64,000 nt of DNA. Source: Semisulcospira habei. Its lineage: Eukaryota; Mollusca; Gastropoda; Semisulcospiridae. Below, piece after piece: positions 30,405-41,138 of this stretch (positions are counted from its first letter, which is position 1; every line of letters starts with the position of its first letter). The notes under the pieces were generated by a model. That model saw only the letters and a program-made list of their open reading frames with translations, did not search any database and was not told where the DNA came from. Location of the stretch: the NCBI GenBank assembly GCA_036245525.1, contig BTPG01000008.1, positions 31,781,823-31,845,822 of the forward strand, written 5' to 3'. Both the position numbers and the translations under genes were made by a program.

Positions 30405-30770
30405 TCTGTGACAGTGTTGTCAGTCCCAGTCCAAAGTCGATTCCACTGAACACTTTTCTCTGGTACAGCAGAAACAGATGTCGATGCGCAATGCCTTTTG
30501 CCGCATGGCGTTTAGGACAGACAATACCTTTCCTACAAGTGTATGCCTAAATACTTCAGTTGTTCAGTGTGCTCGTTGGCTAAGCTCTCAAAGTTGACAT
30601 AGGTGATTGCGGGAGTACGCCCCCGATGGACGCACTCGAAGGGTACGCCACATGTACGCTTCTCTTCAAATGAGACTTTGAGCATCTCATTTGAACAGGA
30701 GTATACTTGTGGGACACTCCCGAGTGGGTCTATCTGGGGAGTACTGTCGCAAATGTTTCTGGAGTTCAAG
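30405..30770. other. Unique sequence with short inverted motifs
   Basis: Repeated TGAGACTTTGAGCATCTCA and ACTCCCGAGTGGGTCTATCT-like words appear in both orientations (about 30600-30760), but no family is recognised. Confidence 0.35.
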
Positions 30771-30774
30771 GGTA

Positions 30775-30880
30775 GTTCCCAATGCGCACAAGGTCATCGG
30801 GCCGACGTAGGTCGTCGTTGGCCCGCGCGAACGGCGGCCGACGTCGGCCCCATGATCTTGTACGCATTGGGTTCCTGCGT
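30775..30880. repeat. Foldback G
   Basis: CCCAATGCGCACAAGGTCAT pairs with ATGATCTTGTACGCATTGGG; inner GGGCCGACGTAGG/CCGACGTCGGCCCC. Confidence 0.74.
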
Positions 30881-31091
30881 TTGAAGCCTTTTTTGCGTTC
30901 TGAATTCTCCCCCAGCATTCTCCCCCGACATAGTCGTATTTCTGCACTTCCGACGTTTATCAGTTATATCTCTTGGGGAACACAGTGCAGTTAGGTATCA
31001 TCAACACTTGCAACCATCACAAACAACACTTTTATAACCATCGACTTTGTATGCGGCGTCTTATATCATTTTATTAGATATGAGCTCCGTC

Positions 31092-31196
<105 letters not shown>

Positions 31197-31261
31197 GGAG
31201 ATTTGTTAAGCGCTTATTCTAAAAGTAGCTCAAGCGCTGATACAATGAAAAGGCTAACAGC

Positions 31262-31286
31262 TAACACGCACACACACGCACAACAT

Positions 31287-31347
<61 letters not shown>
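31262..31347. repeat. (CA)n microsatellite
   Basis: Interrupted CA at 31262-31285, then uninterrupted (CA)n. Confidence 0.96.
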
Positions 31348-31350
<3 letters not shown>

Positions 31351-31574
31351 GTGACAGTGGTGATGAATGGTGCATGGCTGGGGAAATGAACTAGTAAAAG
31401 GCAGCGTTGTATGGATGGATTTATGCTGGTTTATGAATTTTGCGGCCACGAACAGTTCACTGCCCGTTGTGCTCCGCTCTAGTTGTTTATCTTCATTTTT
31501 ATCTCCTTATCCAAAGCAAAATGAAACAAAAAATGAATGACACATGTCCAAAGATGTGTAGATCGTAAAAGCTG

Positions 31575-31660
31575 AAGCGAAGAAGAAGAAACACGCTTTG
31601 AAAAGACAATTACAAAACAGTTGTGTTGTAATTGCCTTTTCTAAGCGTGTTTCTTTCTTC
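31575..31660. repeat. Foldback M
   Basis: AGAAACACGCTTTGAAAAGA and CAATTACAAAACA pair with TTGTAATTGCCTTTTCTAAG and CGTGTTTCT. The stem of about 35 bp has small mismatches. Confidence 0.75.
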
Positions 31661-31998
31661 TTTGGACTTGCTTTGCATTTTGTTCGGTTGACTGTCATCT
31701 TCTTGGTCTGAAATGTTTATCCTGTCAGCAATACTAGTTTATATACCTCACGTAGTTAGAGCAACCAGAGAAAGAGCTTTGAACAGCCTGCATGTCGTCG
31801 GCACCCTTCTTGAGTATCAGCATTGAGCGATGGAAATCAGTTCTTTCAACTGAAGGAGAAAAAAACCAAGTAAAATGCGGCTCATGCACAGCCGAGATAA
31901 GATCTCAAACAATTTACGTCCTGTTGTGGAAACTTTTATCGTCTTGTTATACTTGCCACGTGCATCGACCAGTCATGTCTAGCATACATGCTACTCCC

Positions 31999-32020
31999 TT
32001 CCTTCCTCCCCCCCCCCACC

Positions 32021-32100
<80 letters not shown>
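31999..32100. repeat. C-run and (CA)n tract at the left edge of the 2.5-kb element
   Basis: C-rich stretch and then about 80 bp of pure CA, directly abutting the element boundary. Confidence 0.95.
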
Positions 32101-32102
<2 letters not shown>

Positions 32103-32586
32103 AACACAAAACCCTCAGACTGGGTGACCTACCATTTTATGTGAAAATGGGTTCCCATATTTCTATTTATTCTAGGGCTCTGGAGTTGATGCCAATGTTT
32201 AGAACTCACCTTATAACTAAGCTCTACAACTTAAAATAAAATAGACATTTTCTAGAAACAGAGCCACTGGATGGAAAAAAAATGGGTGTTTACCCCAAAA
32301 GTGGGTGCCTCTCACACAAAACTGGGATTACAGTGAAAATACCTCACTAAAGATACCTTTGGTTGATTTTACTATTATGATTGTTTGAGTGGGGTTGTAA
32401 GGGGGTTGGGGGGGGGGAGAAGTGTGTGTGTGTGGGGGGCGGGGCGGGGGGGGGGAGGGGAGGGTGGGGGGGGGGGGGAGAGGGGGTCATCACTTTTGGT
32501 TTATAGAGCTGCTCAATGCACTCTTATGAATGAAAGAGTTTCATTATCAGTGGAATCAGTAGGTCATTTCAGAGGCGCACACTGAG

Positions 32587-32955
32587 TTGCACGTCAAACC
32601 ACTCACAAATACTCATTTGGAGTGCACCAGATGGATCCAGTTGGCAAAGTCCCACATTCCACACTATAGGACAGCTAAGACTGAAAAGCAATCGTGGCGT
32701 TTATGGCGCGGTACAAGGTTTAAAACTAAGAAAATGTTGTTTTTAGAAGCGTGTCGGGCAAAAGTTTTTATGAAAACTGTTTTAAAACCTCTTTTAACTC
32801 AACTTTTCTTAATGTTAAAAGTGTTTTATTGTACATTACTTAACGTCCCGACAGCAACAAGGCTTTCTCAGGACGTGCCTGCACTGCTTGTGAAAAAACA
32901 ACAACTAAACAGAACATTGAATGTATATCGCCAGCCGGTCAAATACATTAAATAA
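32587..32955 (+). CDS. 122-codon ORF inside the 2.6-kb element, function unknown
   Basis: Begins MHVKPLTNTHLECTRWIQL and ends at a stop at 32955. It is basic (many K/R) with a hydrophobic Leu/Phe-rich middle, and has no family I recognise. The translation is identical in the second element copy (52564-52196, minus). Identity could simply reflect how recently the element was copied, and the last third overlaps one arm of the inner inverted repeat, so coding status is doubtful. Confidence 0.25.
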   Translation: MHVKPLTNTHLECTRWIQLAKSHIPHYRTAKTEKQSWRLWRGTRFKTKKMLFLEACRAKVFMKTVLKPLLTQLFLMLKVFYCTLLNVPTATRLSQDVPALLVKKQQLNRTLNVYRQPVKYIK

Positions 32956-33727
32956 ACCTAACACATGGGGCCTACATAAAGCTAAGACCATTTAGCAACA
33001 CACATCCAATATCAAGAGCTACAGGCAGTGCAGACAGTAGGGAGAGTTTTAAAAAGTCAAATACAGGTGAATGGACAAAGGGCCGACAGAGACACATGCC
33101 CCAGAATAGAGAGAAAAACCCACCCTGTGGGGCTGACCAGGGTGCCCCTGGGAAATAAAAAGTAGTTAACCCCACCCAAGTCCCCCAGGGCAGACCCGGG
33201 TGGGGTTAAAAGTGTTTTAATTTACAAGCATGTCGTAACTGATATGCATCTATTCCAACGTATAGTGCTGGATATTTTTCCCATCCTCGCCTTCTCTCGG
33301 GCTTCGCTCAACACTCGACTTTCCAGTCCTTCCCTGAAACACCCCCAACCGGTCTGCCCTCAACACTCGACTTTCCAGTCCTTCCCCTGGGGGACTTTTT
33401 AGTTCCCAGGGGCACCCTGGTCAGCCCCACAGGGTGGGTTTTTTCTCTATATTCCGGGGGCATGTGTTTCTGTCTACCCTTGGTCCATTCACCTGCATTT
33501 TCCTTTTTTAAACTCTCCCTACTGTCTGCGCTGCCTGTGGCTCTTGATATTCGATGTGTGTTGCTAAATGGTCTTAGCTTTATTTAGGCCCCATGTCGTA
33601 GGTTTTATTTAACGTATTGGACCGGCTGGCGACATACATTCAATATTCTGTTGAGTTTTTGTCACTAGCAGTGCAGGCACGTCCTGAGAAAGTCTTGTTG
33701 CTGTCGGGACGTTAAGCTATGTACAAT
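32827..33727. repeat. Inner inverted repeat of the 2.6-kb element
   Basis: Arms at about 32827-33170 and 33385-33727, roughly 90% alike by eye, pairing TTAACGTCCCGACAGCAACA with its complement at the outer ends and CAGGGTGCCCCTGGGAA near the inner ends. The spacer holds CAACACTCGACTTTCCAGTC twice (about 33311 and 33361). Confidence 0.85.
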
Positions 33728-34750
33728 CAATCAACCTTCCTTCAAACGGACAGCATTCACACAAATAATACTTTACTATTACATCAGAAAATGGCCCATC
33801 CAAGCCTGCACTCTTTTAACTGCACTAAACGACTGACTGGTGCAGACGACGCATGAAACGACGCTGACTCTGTGACGTCATTTCCATTCAATCAATTTGT
33901 GCATACAATCCAAAAGGAGATGCGGCATTGATAACATCGACAAACCTACAAAATAAAGCAACAGGTTCAACCAAAAGGTCGGGCAGGACAAAAGACAACA
34001 GCAGCCTCACCCAAAGTCTAAACGTCCTCTCTTACAATGCGCACTCATACAATCACTTCACTTCTTAGCAACCGGCGCACGAATATAATTATAGGCTAAG
34101 TCAAACTAAAACAGAAGATAGTGGCGAAAAACCCTTTAAAATAGAAACAAAGAACGACGTTTCAGATCAAATATTCTTCATCTGACATGGAAACAAACGT
34201 AGAAAACGTATAGGCTAAGTCCCTGGTGAACGTATACATGAATCTCAAATCTGCAACTAGACATGACCTTTCTCCACATCACCCCGGAAGTACATTACAA
34301 CTCAACACTTTTTTTTAACAAAACAACCACACCCTCAAATAACAAACCTAATTCTGTAGAAACATAAACAATTTACTCCCTAAAACAACAAAATATCCAC
34401 CCTGACCCATATCAGCTATGAAGTTATTTATAGCTAGCTGAGAAGGGTGATGTAATACATACACGCTCATTTTCAGGGTTCTGTGTCACAACACACACAC
34501 ACACACACATTGCTGGGAGGGACAAGTTTTCAAACACACTACCGGCGTGTCTGTTAAACACAAAAGTGCATGTGTTAACGCCAAAATGAGAAAAACGGAT
34601 TTTTTTACTTTTTATGAATCTTTACCGCAAGACAATGCAGAAACAACCCTCAGAAAAAATGGGTGTCTGACTTGGAAACCCAGAATTATACACATACCCA
34701 GTTTCCATAAGGATGGTAAAGACAGTCACCCGTTTTAGGTCTTTCGTCTA

Positions 34751-34979
<229 letters not shown>

Positions 34980-35156
34980 CCTCTCGACAAATACACTGTC
35001 TAGCCCTTGCCAGCCTATGCCATGCACTAAAAGTGCAACAATCAAGACCTGTAGTGTAAAAGTGCTTGCGAAACAGACAAAAACCTGTCAACTTTCAAAT
35101 CCTGCTAGCCGATTAGCAGTTCACCATCAAAAAGCAGATGCCGTCGCAATGGATTC

Positions 35157-35208
35157 TATAGTGTTTCCGATGATTCCAAAAATGTCGCTTTTCTTTCTGT
35201 GCTCGTCA
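35157..35208. repeat. Foldback D, right half
   Basis: AGTGTTTCCGATGATTCCAA, AATGTCGCTTTTCTTTCTGT, GCTCGTC: one arm only. Confidence 0.72.
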
Positions 35209-35780
35209 CTATATGTAAGCGCAAACGTTTTCAACACACGTGTAACTAGTTCTGTGCCCGTTTTTCGTAAGTTTTCCAAAGCAGCGTGTACGCTGAATTC
35301 GGTCAGCCAAGCGCGTAATCCATGACAAAAATATATCAAACTCATGATCAGATCTTGGTACCTTGCTGCGACCTTAATAAGTCAAAGCACCATTAGAAAA
35401 TAGGGCCTGTAAATATTTTGTTTTCCATCAAAAAGATTTTTTTCTAAAAATCTGGGTCAAAGAACAGACGGGCAGCAGAGAGAAACTTTGTGGCCATGAC
35501 ACCTTATCAATAACACGCGGCTCAAATTTTCACCAATACAGACATGTTTCACACTTCTGGGACACATTCATTCCATTTTAAGTTATCCAGTCAAATTCTT
35601 CCCTCTTCAAATGGCATAGATGCTCATGAACGTGTGCATCTGCGCGGAACTCAACAGAACCCGTGCCATAATTTGGCTGAAGTAAAAGATCGATTCTCCT
35701 AAGACGAAAATGGGCATTAATCGTACTCTTACACCGAAACAATGCCCTCAATTTGAAAAATAGCTCCGGCCGATCATAGT
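35209..35780. other. No gene recognised
   Basis: Unique sequence; small frames show no domain. Confidence 0.35.
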
Positions 35781-35782
35781 AA

Positions 35783-35849
35783 GCAAGAGTCATAGATTCT
35801 CATGAGCCCCTACGACTGCAGGGGCTCATGAGAATCAATGTCTCTTGCA
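35783..35849. mobile_element. MITE-A hairpin
   Basis: GCAAGAGTCATAGATTCTCA and TCATGAGAATCAATGTCTCT; both arms have the ATTCT/AGAAT variant. CCCCTACGACTGCAGGGG centre. Confidence 0.83.
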
Positions 35850-36136
35850 GATGGAAGGGAGTTGGTGAGAGAGATTGTGGGTCTTTAAGGGCAAATTTCA
35901 CTCCTGTTTTTCGCTCTCTTCTCACGCCCAGCCGCCGTCAAAACCATCTGGTTACCTCCCCTGCTGCGATTTGTCTACCCTAGTGGACTTGTCTCTCCTG
36001 GCGCGTGCCTAGTAGGCGTCGCCACTGTTGCTGAGTATTTCCTCTATACGTCATTAGTTTCCCATCGAGACGGGTCCAGTCGAATTTGTTTTGGCATCCC
36101 GTTAGAATACAAACCGTTGTCCACCCTCTGCCACCT

Positions 36137-36202
36137 GCAAGAGGCACAGATTCTCATGCGCCTCTGCAGTCGCAGGGGCTCATGAGAATCTATGCCTCTT
36201 GC
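36137..36202. mobile_element. MITE-A hairpin
   Basis: GCAAGAGGCACAGATTCTCA and TCATGAGAATCTATGCCTCT; centre CCTCTGCAGTCGCAGGGG. Confidence 0.84.
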
Positions 36203-36204
36203 TG

Positions 36205-36850
36205 ATCATCATTTACCTCGGCTTTTCCTCAAACTGTGGGTGTTATTTCGATAAACGCGTGCGAATGGCTATGCACTGTCCTCCGAGGTTTTCTCTTTCA
36301 GCATTCGTTAGCGGGAATTCTCAAAACGTCCTCCGTCTTAGCAGCACAGACGTAAACGCATCTGGAGCTCACGTACCTAGAAACGACACATGAAGGTCTA
36401 TGTGAACAGCAAATCGATGGCCTGTGCCAGCAAAAGATAGACTATGCGGCTGTACTACGGCCTACCTCATGTGTGTGTCAATTCCGTTGTCCCTACAGCT
36501 TAGTCTTGCGACTATTGCAGGCTTCACCGGGACTAGAAGAAATCTAAAGCGACAGAAAATTTGATTGAATGAGTGGTTCTTTTGTGATACGCCCTGCTTC
36601 GGGTGAGGGGGGCTTCCATATGCATTGCTTCCAGACACTTAGCGCACTCCTATTTCCTATCTTTTTTGTGTCTGCTTTGACCAAAGTAGATCTTTGATCA
36701 TTGGTTGATAATGCACAATTCTCTCCCATGACAGTGCTTTTTCCTACTTACTTGGTAGTTTCTTTTGTGATCTTCTTCGTTGTCAGCAAGGAAACCTCCA
36801 ATTCATGTCCTACGTCCGAAAGTAGATGTTAATAGCTTAAGGCCGCAAAA
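36205..36850. other. No gene recognised
   Basis: Unique sequence up to the CR1-like fragment. Confidence 0.35.
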
Positions 36851-36859
36851 ATGCTGTAT

Positions 36860-38160
36860 GAAGTATGAGTTAACCCCTCCAGGATATTTTCTGAAGTCTT
36901 TCTCTCGTGTTGGGCGACAAGGGGGTGGTATAGCAGTACTGGTCAGGGAGTCCTTTGAAAACTGCACCACTTCAGTTAAAACGTTTGCCCTTCAACTCTT
37001 TTGAAGCTGTTGAAGTTAGCATCATCATTGACATCTGTTACTTTGACTGTAGTACACCGGCCACCTCCAAGCAGACAAAATAAACTAATCGCTAGCGTAT
37101 TTTTCAGTGAATTCCAAGATTATATGGACAGTGCCTCCAGCAGCATACACGAATTAGTTATGATTGGAGACTTTAATTTTCATTTTGAAGTTTAATCTGA
37201 TACTGACGCACTTCGTCTACGTTCACTCCTCATTGACCATGGCTTGCATCAGCATGTGCAGGGGTCAACTCACAGACGTGGTCACACCTTGGACCTTCTG
37301 ACCACAGGGGAGAGCTCCTCTCTTGTTCAGGACGTTTATGTGTGTGATTCACTGTTGTCGGATCATGCAAGTGTTTTCTTTCATGTGCTTGCGTCTCGGC
37401 CTCTTTCCACAAAACGCTCGATTACTTTCAGAAACCTTCGTCGTATTGACATGGATATTTTCAGCTCCGATGTAAAGGTGGCTTGTGACGGTGTGTTCAC
37501 AGACTGCCCAGTACATGAACTGCTGGACTATTACAACTGTACACTCTCTGACATTCTCAACAAGCATGCGCCACTCGCCACCAGACGCGTAACCTCACGT
37601 TCCCCGGCCCTTGGCTAGCGAAGGAACTGAAAGCTTCTAAGCACGCGCTTCGAAGCACTGAGACTGAGACTGTGGAGATGTAGTGGTCTTACAATAGAGA
37701 CAAGTTTGTGAAGCAGCGTCGGTGCTGCACTCAAGTCCTCACAGCGTGCAGCTAAGAAAGTCTGTTTGTGCCAAACTTGAAGACTGCACCTCTAGTCGTC
37801 AGTTGTTTAGCCTTACAAATGAACGTCTTGGAGAATACCATTCCAATGAGTGATCTACCTGATAAGTTTTGTCAGTACTTTTACTCTAAGATAAGCACGA
37901 TCCGTTAGGAACTTGACAACTGTTCTGATGCTGTGTCCTATATCCCATATGACGGCCTGTGTTACATGCGTTTACTTCTGTCACAGAGGAGACTGTAAAG
38001 AAATCCATTATTTCCTCACCCACCAAATCTTGTACCCTTGACCCCATTCCCACCTTTATACTCAAGGTGGGAATGGGGTCAAGGGTACAAGATTGATGAG
38101 CTTGTCAGTGTGATAACCAGAATTATCACTTGTCTCTGGAGTCAGGGTCTGTGCCTCAGT
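36860..38160 (+). pseudogene. CR1-like LINE ORF2 fragment: endonuclease and start of RT
   Basis: Three frames together spell an apurinic-type endonuclease. GRQGGGIAVLVRESF (36917-36960) is followed, after a frameshift, by VVHRPPPSRQNKL and the metal-site motif IGDFNFHFE (37160-37186). After a stop come HTLDLLTT and LLSDHASVFFHV (37346-37385), the SDH catalytic segment. The link region PWLAKELKASKHAL and then SCTLDPIPTFILK (38030-38065) begin the RT. Multiple stops and frameshifts make it dead. It ends at about 38160 where the 3' tail of an oppositely oriented CR1-like copy begins. CR1-like assignment follows the order of these motifs. Confidence 0.82.
38026..38094. repeat. Foldback duplication inside the CR1-like fragment
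   Basis: AATCTTGTACCCTTGACCCC (continuing ATTCCCACC) is repeated in perfect inverted form about 6 bases later. One arm is the normal coding sequence SCTLDPIPT; the other is its inverted copy interrupting the frame before IDELVSVITRII. Confidence 0.9.
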
Positions 38161-38163
38161 TAA

Positions 38164-39560
38164 ATAATAATAATAATAATAATAATGAGTACTTGTATAG
38201 CGCCTAACCTCAGATTAGAGCTCTAGGCGCTTAACAAAAACTAATGTACAAAAATAACTAATTACAAAAATGCAATTTACAAAAAGTACAAAAAACAAAA
38301 TACAACGCATACTGTAAACAAGCTATAAAGTCAACATTCAAAAGTGCTACGCTTATGGACTCATACTGGCATTCACACACACACACACTCACACACACAC
38401 TACTTTTAACATAGATAGAGATGACATTAACATGACAGGTGAGTGACAAAGTCATTTGTAGCTGACAGAAAAAATATGGGTCTTTAGGGCTCGCTTGAAT
38501 GCCTCTCTCGAATCCACGTATCTGAGTTCGCGTGGGAGGGAATTCCAAACAACTGGGCTTTGGTATCTGAATGACCTCTCACCAAACGACTTTGTTTTGA
38601 CAAGAGGGATACGTAAAACTCGAGAGTCGGCAGCAGAGCGCAAATTCTGTCTTGAGGGCGTATACAGCTGGAGAAGAGAGGCAAGGTAGTGTGGGCAGGA
38701 ACAGGTAATACAACTGTGAGTCATGCATGAAATTTTGTACTGTATCCTAGCTGTTACAGGTAACCAGTGAAGAGCAGACAGATGGGTGTGATATGATCTG
38801 ATCTAGGGACTCTAAGAATCAACCTAGCAGCTGAGTTTTGAATTTTCTGGAGTTTGTGATGTGATATGGAGAAACGGTTAAAGACACTGGCCAGTGGCTG
38901 GACATACAGGGTAAAGAGGACTGGTCCAAGAACTGAACCTTGTGGGACGCCAAAGCGCACGGTGGATGGGCTGGATAGTTTATCATTAACAACTATGCAC
39001 TGAGTTCTGTCTGTCAGATATGATCTAAACCACGATAAAGCAGTTTCATGAATGCCATACACAGAATAGAGACGTTGTAGCAAAATGTCATGGTCAATCG
39101 TATCAAAGGCAGCAGATAGGTCTAACAGTGCGAGAACAGATACTTTGCCATCATCAAGAGCCTCGAGGAGGTCATTCAGAATTTTTGCAAGCGCAGTTTC
39201 TGTGGAATGACCTGCACGGTACGCAGACTGATTGGGACTAAGAAGATGATTCAGGTTCAGATGGCCGAGAAGTTGCGACAATACAACCTTTTCAACGATC
39301 TTAGAGAGAAAAGGGAGGTTTGACACAGGGCGGTAATTCTGTAGATTGTTAGGGTCTAGAGAGGGCTTTTTTTTTAGCAAAGGTTTAACAATGGCGGACT
39401 TAAAATCCGACGGAAAAACACCAGACCTCAGGGACTCATTGACAATGTTGGTCATGACTGGAAGCACAACATCAATACACTCGTACAGCAATGTAGTAGG
39501 AAGTGGGTCTAAACTACAAGTCTTTTCTGCAGTTCTCTTCAGCACAGCATGAAGTTCCTG
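38164..39560 (-). pseudogene. CR1-like LINE RT with deleted catalytic motif
   Basis: The frame from 39545 to 38754 (263 codons) carries LDPLPTTLLYECIDVVLP, YRPVSNL (residues 71-77), LLDLSAAFDTIDH (141-153, the first catalytic Asp) and PQGSVLGP (201-208). Directly after residue 230 (SISHH) it jumps to KLQKIQNSAARLIL, so the FADD motif and thumb are deleted (junction near 38855). A frameshift near 38770 moves the C-terminus into the frame at 38724-38452, which has RSFRYQSPVVWNSLP. The 3' UTR has a GCGCCTAGAG...TTAGGCGC hairpin (38199-38228) and ends in an (ATT)n tail at 38164-38186. 5' truncated at about 39560. Confidence 0.88.
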
Positions 39561-39632
39561 TAGCTACACTGCCCTTACTCAGCGTGTACCTCTCTGTTCC
39601 CATCCCTCCCCCTTCCTACACACCATATGCAG
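39561..39632. other. Transition from LINE to low-complexity DNA
   Basis: Short normal-looking sequence becoming progressively C/T-rich and G-poor. Confidence 0.5.
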
Positions 39633-41138
39633 TCACATTATCCCACCCTATCCACCTTACACACCATCTCAAATATCCCCCCCACCAACCTCCAAATCTC
39701 CCTCAATTCTAACCATTTCATCCCCAAACCCCAAACTAAACACCACAAACACTAACACCCCCACACAAATTAACCAACACCACACAAAAACTCATTCCCA
39801 CAACAACACCCCAACACCCACATCCCCACACACCCCCACACACCCCCACCACCCCAAACACCCCCCACCCCCCCACACCAACCCCACATTACCCCCAAAC
39901 CCACCCCTACCACACTCCACCTCCTCCACACTTTAACACCACCAAACACTCCTTAACATAATCAATTTCTATCCTTACCCCTACACCTTCAACATCAATC
40001 ACCCACCACCCCACCACACCCATTACAACCCCCCACAACAAAAACCAAACACCCCACCACCCCCCCACCCCCACCCAAACCACATAACCAAAACCCACCA
40101 CCCCCCCCACCCCCCCCCCAAAAATCTCCCACATTCCAACCAACCCACCCACACCCACCAACCCCCACACCCACCCACACCCCCAACCCACCACCCCCCC
40201 AACCCCACCCACACCCCACACCACCCCCCAACCCCCACCACACCACCCCCACCCCCACCACAACCCCACCCCCCACCACCCACCCCAACCCACCCCCACC
40301 CAACCCCCACAACCCACCACCCCCACCCCACACACCCCCCACACCCACCCACAACCCCACACCACCCCACCCACACACCCCACCCCACCCCCCCCACACA
40401 CCACACCCCCCACACCCAACACCACCACCCCACCACCCACACCCCACCCACAACCCCACACCACCCAACCCCACCCCACCCACCACCCAACCCCCCCACA
40501 CCACCACCCCACACCCCCCCCACACCACCCCCAACACCCCCCCCCACCACCCCCACAACCACCACCACCCCCACCCACAACCACCCCACACCACCCAACC
40601 CCACCACCCCACCCACCAACCACACCCCCAACCCCCACCCCCACAACCCACCCCACACCCCACCCCAACCCACACCACCCCCACACCCACCACCCCCACA
40701 CACCAACCCACCCCACACCCCACACCACCAACCCCACCCACCCACAACCCCCACCACCCACCCACCCACACCCCCACCACACCCCAACCCCCCACCACCA
40801 CCCCCCAACCCCCCACCACCACCCACCCCACACCCCACCAACCCACAACCACCCCCACCCCACAACCCACCCCACCACACCCCCACACCCAACCCACCCC
40901 ACCCCACCAACCCCACCCACACACCAACCACCACCCCCCACCACACAACCCCCACCCACCCCCCCACCACCCACCACCCAACCACAACACCCACACCCCC
41001 CCAACCCAACACCACACCCACACCACAACCCACCCCACAACACCCACACCCCACCCCCAACACCACCCCACCACCCAACACTACACATACAAAAAATTAA
41101 CTTCAAATACTATAACACCTACACAAACCATCATAACA
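39633..41138. repeat. 1.5-kb G-free, A/C-only low-complexity block
   Basis: No G on the + strand from 39633 to 41138, and no T either from 40136 to 41081 (about 945 bp of only A and C). It is aperiodic: runs of 2-10 C separated by single or paired A. The complementary strand is pure G/T. Long Gly/Trp/Val frames on the minus strand follow from GGN/TGG/GTN codons and are not genes. No MITE is embedded. Confidence 0.95.

Larger units (their letters stand above)
32101..34740 (+). mobile_element. Unrecognised ~2.6-kb element, left copy
   Basis: Reverse-complement twin of 50580-53046, with near identity over most of its length. Edges: TGAACACAAAACCCTCAGAC at the left, directly after (CA)n; GTTTTAGGTCTTTCGTCT at the right, directly before (CA)n/(CGCA)n. 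The ends carry diverged subterminal inverted repeats, GGGTGACC...ACCAT (32122 onward) against GTCACCC at 34725. Interior: a G-rich run (32391-32490), a 122-codon ORF, an inner inverted repeat of about 340 bp per arm (32827-33170 and 33385-33727), a repeat-P segment (34105-34215) and a short CA tract. This copy has about 173 bp (about 33281-33453) missing from its twin. No transposase, RT or Helitron protein is seen. Superfamily unknown. Confidence 0.75.

Noticed and set aside
32972..33175. 67-codon minus-strand ORF conserved in both copies of the 2.5-kb element
   Set aside because: It lies in one arm of the inner inverted repeat; conservation follows from the recent duplication and there is no recognisable motif.
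36860..39560. Twin-priming inversion of a single CR1-like insertion
   Set aside because: Twin priming puts the inverted 5' part next to the 5' end of the 3' part. Here the plus-strand piece adjoins the 3' tail instead, and the two pieces overlap in protein coordinates with different sequences.
40136..41081. G/T-only strand resembling irregular yeast-type telomere repeats
   Set aside because: Animals use TTAGGG-type repeats, no such repeat is seen, and the tract is interstitial. Artefact or low-complexity DNA is more likely.
39907..41106. Three long minus-strand open frames (350-400 codons) rich in Gly, Trp, Val and Cys
   Set aside because: They exist only because the G/T-only strand cannot spell stop codons (all contain A). 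All three frames are open, which is composition, not coding.
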